A stretch of DNA of 7,441 nucleotides from Clostridium sp. UBA5530 (GTDB lineage Bacteria > Bacillota > Clostridia > Clostridiales > Clostridiaceae), in assembly GCA_002423705.1 (NCBI GenBank), contig DINW01000091.1, forward strand, positions 1-7,441, given 5' to 3'. Under the pieces are notes generated by a model. The model was not told where the DNA came from and did not search any database. It saw nothing but the letters and a program-made list of their open reading frames with translations. Positions 6,550 to 7,441 of the stretch are shown one piece after another (positions within the stretch are counted from its first letter, which is position 1; every line of letters begins with the position of its first letter). Made by a program: the position numbers and the translations under genes.

Positions 6550-7441
6550 CTTCATAACCTCTTAACATCATTATAATTTTTTCAGCACTTCTCTTATAAA
6601 TTGCTGAATCTAATCCTTTTTCAGCTTCGGCTATATAATTTATATGATTTGATATTTGATTATCAGGATTGCAATAATTATATAGATTTATTAAGATATC
6701 TTTTATGCTTAAATCAGAACCTGAAATTGTTGGAAGTATCTTTTGCATTATTTGAAAATCAAACGCCTCTTCTTCACTTAGAAGATCAGATAATTTATTC
6801 TCAAGCATATAAAATACAATTTCATCCCTTACCCTATATCCAAAGTGTTTATTTCCAGTTTTTAAAATATTATTTATTTCAATAATCTTTTCATTCACAT
6901 TTTGTGTAAATTCTTTATCTTTATTTAATACATCCTTTATGTTAATGAACCTTGTCCTGAGAAAATCATTAGTGACTTCACTTAAAGTAACTTCATCATC
7001 TTTAAAATTCAAAAGTTCAAGGTTAACATTAGAACATTCTATAGTATTTGCCCTATCAAGAACCTTTCTGCTAAATGCAAAAGTTGTATCATCCATGTTG
7101 ACTGTGCCAATAACATATAAATTATCTGGAATAGTTAATTTCTTTAAATTTTCATCTAGAAAAAGTGATTTAGGAAATATTAAATCTGTTACTACATTTC
7201 CACTTTCATTTAAGCTTCGTGTTTCTATTAAACTCAAATATTCACTTAAGTAATACTCTACTCTAGCAAGATTCATTTCATCCAAGCATACAAAATATGG
7301 TTTATTTCTATTTTTTTCTTTACTTGCCTCAAGTATTATTTCAGTAAGCTTGCCATTAATAAACTTATCATTTAAATTCTTATACCCTAGAAGTTCTGTA
7401 CTATCATTCCAATCAGGCTTAACACTTATTAGATTGTACTG
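6524..7441 (-). CDS. McrB-like AAA+ GTPase, C-terminal part (truncated by window edge)
   Basis: The motor subunit of the McrBC-like pair. The frame is open to position 7441, so the N-terminal specificity domain and Walker A lie outside; 305 residues are visible, counted from the edge. Motifs in order: KPDWNDSTELLGY (8-20), typical of McrB-family ATPase cores; Walker B YFVCLDEMNLARVEYY (49-64); VIGTVNMDDTT (110-120), containing the N-x-D motif of Mcr GTPases at sensor 1; FAFSRKVLDRANTIE (121-135), with candidate arginine fingers; and GYRVRDE (201-207), the sensor-2-like region. These match McrB rather than a generic AAA+ ATPase. McrB hexamers hydrolyse GTP and translocate DNA when stimulated by McrC. 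A TTG at 7285-7283 falls inside the Walker B strand and is not a start. The gene overlaps the nuclease gene downstream. No methyltransferase is visible, consistent with type IV rather than a modification-dependent pair, but the upstream flank is unseen. Confidence 0.92.
   Translation of the reverse strand, partial: QYNLISVKPDWNDSTELLGYKNLNDKFINGKLTEIILEASKEKNRNKPYFVCLDEMNLARVEYYLSEYLSLIETRSLNESGNVVTDLIFPKSLFLDENLKKLTIPDNLYVIGTVNMDDTTFAFSRKVLDRANTIECSNVNLELLNFKDDEVTLSEVTNDFLRTRFINIKDVLNKDKEFTQNVNEKIIEINNILKTGNKHFGYRVRDEIVFYMLENKLSDLLSEEEAFDFQIMQKILPTISGSDLSIKDILINLYNYCNPDNQISNHINYIAEAEKGLDSAIYKRSAEKIIMMLRGYEDGFTSFWL
6558..6563 (-). promoter_or_regulatory. Ribosome binding site inside the McrB-like gene that decides the nuclease start
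   Basis: On the minus strand AAGAGG is followed by TT, then ATGAAG, then ATGGCT. The spacer is 2 nt to the first ATG and 8 nt to the second, which favours the second start. The site lies within the last codons of the upstream gene, typical of coupled translation. Confidence 0.55.

Noticed and set aside
6601..7253. Two plus-strand frames (94 and 104 codons) opposite the McrB-like gene
   Set aside because: Both are antisense to a gene with unmistakable McrB motifs and show no features of their own.
7283..7285. TTG as the start codon of the McrB-like protein
   Set aside because: The codon is inside the Walker B strand (VCLDEMN), and the frame continues upstream without a stop through KPDWNDSTELLGY to the window edge.

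Overview
The window looks like a chromosomal stretch from a low-GC Firmicute, most likely a Clostridium. The evidence is the very AT-rich DNA, Lys/Asn/Ile-rich proteins, purine-rich Shine-Dalgarno sequences (AAGGAGG, AAGGGGG) and a secreted NlpC/P60 protein with FG-GAP-like repeats. The assignment comes from composition and protein style, not from a marker gene.

Left part (1-601). A small minus-strand membrane or secreted protein gene starts at 222 with an excellent ribosome binding site. An in-frame TAA stops it after 56 codons, yet the same frame stays open to the window edge, so it is probably a broken gene. Between it and the next gene, about 312-456 holds a compact set of nested inverted repeats flanked by two near-identical 15-bp direct repeats. 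No protein explains this module. It could be a structured RNA or a relic of a transposon end.

Middle part (602-3759). A plus-strand gene encodes a secreted 502-residue protein: signal peptide, six 57-residue FG-GAP-like repeats (the first four with intact Ca2+-binding loops), then a C-terminal NlpC/P60 cysteine peptidase. It is therefore a probable cell-wall hydrolase. A strong bidirectional terminator at 2136-2166 separates it from a convergent 211-residue protein that I do not recognise. Next on the minus strand is a GNAT-family acetyltransferase of 241 residues.

Right part (4168-7441). Two overlapping minus-strand genes form a McrBC-like, type IV-restriction-type defence pair. The upstream gene is cut by the window edge and is the C-terminal part of a McrB-family AAA+ GTPase: Walker B LDEMN, the NMD motif of the Mcr GTPases, and a GYRVRDE segment. 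The downstream gene encodes a large McrC-like nuclease: a DUF2357-type N-terminal region, a PD-(D/E)XK core, and an extra C-terminal region of about 190 residues of unknown role. The motor presumably recognises foreign or modified nucleic acid through its N-terminus, which lies outside the window, and activates the nuclease subunit. This pair is the most interesting functional system here. Its overall type is known, but the large C-terminal extension of the nuclease is not something I can assign.
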